A stretch of DNA of 64,000 nt, taken from Herbaspirillum huttiense. Lineage in GTDB: Bacteria > Pseudomonadota > Gammaproteobacteria > Burkholderiales > Burkholderiaceae_D. Under the pieces are notes generated by a model. It was not told the DNA's origin. It saw only the letters and a program-made list of their open reading frames with translations, and did not search any database. Below, piece after piece: positions 63,601 to 64,000 of this stretch; positions within the stretch are counted from its first letter, which is position 1, and every line of letters begins with the position of its first letter. Location: assembly GCF_004367745.1 (NCBI RefSeq), contig NZ_CP037993.1, positions 5,332,001 through 5,396,000 on the forward strand, in the 5' to 3' direction. A program made the translations under genes and the position numbers.

Positions 63601-64000
63601 TCAGCCGGGGCCCTGCAACAGCGCTGGCGGCATCAGGAGCAAGCCGTGATGGAAAACCGCATGCGGAAGAACAGTTGCCACATCGTGCTGCGCATCGCGC
63701 AGGCACAGGTCCAGCCGCACCTGCCGGCCCGCACGGTCGAGCCGCACGGCGCGCAGGTAGTGGCGCTCCGGGAGCACGGCCGCAGCGGAGCCGGCCATGG
63801 CGGCCGAGAACGGTGCGCCCCAGCAGGTGAGCGCGAAGCCCTGCTGTTCCAGCCAGTGGCACACGGCAGCAACCAGTCGCGGATCGTCGGGAAGCAACAG
63901 ATCCGCATCGGCGGGCGCCTGCGACAACGGCAAATCCTGCAGCCAGCGGGCAAAGCTGCCGTAAAGGACGAACCCCGGATGCGCCAACTGCAGCGCTTGC
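63601..64000 (-). CDS. Nucleotidyltransferase-like protein, 5' end beyond right edge
   Basis: The frame is open from the right edge to a stop at 63601, giving about 132 visible C-terminal residues. FVLYGSFARWLQ followed by PADADLLLPDD resembles the GS...DxD strand of nucleotidyltransferase-fold proteins. RHYLRAVRLDRAGRQVRLDLCLRD forms a later strand with an acidic residue. I cannot assign the substrate. A TTG at 63987 is in frame, but the coding pattern continues upstream of it, so the true start is outside the window. Confidence 0.65.
   Translation of the reverse strand, partial: QALQLAHPGFVLYGSFARWLQDLPLSQAPADADLLLPDDPRLVAAVCHWLEQQGFALTCWGAPFSAAMAGSAAAVLPERHYLRAVRLDRAGRQVRLDLCLRDAQHDVATVLPHAVFHHGLLLMPPALLQGPG

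Overview
The window is about 63% G+C and densely packed with genes. It has no rRNA, tRNA, CRISPR array, phage or insertion sequence that I can recognise. The gene content suggests a free-living or plant/rhizosphere member of the Burkholderiales, most likely an Oxalobacteraceae such as Herbaspirillum: betaproteobacterial chemoreceptors, Bug-family binding proteins, TctDE and BctDE-like regulators, a Burkholderia-type porin, a membrane gluconate dehydrogenase and many LysR regulators. The genus is an inference; no marker gene is present.

Layout. 1-6.2 kb: a YtcJ-like amidohydrolase running off the left edge, a YcaC-like hydrolase, two XapX membrane proteins, a stand-alone receiver, a soluble PAS histidine kinase and an AraC regulator. 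6.3-12.5 kb: PaiB-like flavoprotein, nucleotidyltransferase-like protein, PACE efflux pump with divergent LysR, carnitine/hydroxyacyl-CoA-type dehydrogenase, DsbB-like membrane protein and a porin. 12.7-20.4 kb: an FbpABC-type ABC importer, an orphan TctC-type binding protein and divergent TctDE. 20.4-24.2 kb: two tandem-duplicated chemoreceptors ending in a DWEQF pentapeptide. 24.4-29.6 kb: HutH-like ammonia-lyase, M20 carbamoylase-like hydrolase, DctA-like symporter and GntR regulator. 29.9-34.1 kb: a Cache chemoreceptor, heme oxygenase, YbaN and an aldo/keto reductase. 34.3-45.7 kb: a two-component system plus a sugar-binding protein, divergent from an ABC importer with NagK-, NagA- and NagB-II-type enzymes. 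45.9-54.3 kb: MetR-like LysR, a small secreted protein, a DUF3300 lipoprotein, a GNAT acetyltransferase and the three-subunit FAD gluconate dehydrogenase. 54.4-56.8 kb: a hypothetical protein, ArsR, XenA and a small membrane protein. 56.9-59.3 kb: a type VI secretion effector cassette on the minus strand (PAAR, DUF4123 chaperone, co-chaperone, Tox-REase-5 nuclease, Imm52 immunity protein). 59.5-64 kb: GST, EamA exporter, ornithine-cyclodeaminase-like protein with LysR, and a partial nucleotidyltransferase-like gene cut by the right edge.

How it works together. Most of the window is uptake and catabolism modules, each with its own regulator. The clearest pathway is import of N-acetylglucosamine by an ABC transporter, then phosphorylation, deacetylation and deamination to fructose-6-phosphate. 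Two modules place a periplasmic binding protein next to a sensor kinase, which suggests co-sensing of ligand. The most notable accessory system is the five-gene T6SS toxin/immunity cassette. It matches the known P. aeruginosa PAAR4-TecT-coTecT-TseT-TsiT order but has no T6SS structural genes nearby. Intergenic regions carry a dispersed inverted element and several phased or inverted repeat motifs that look like operators.
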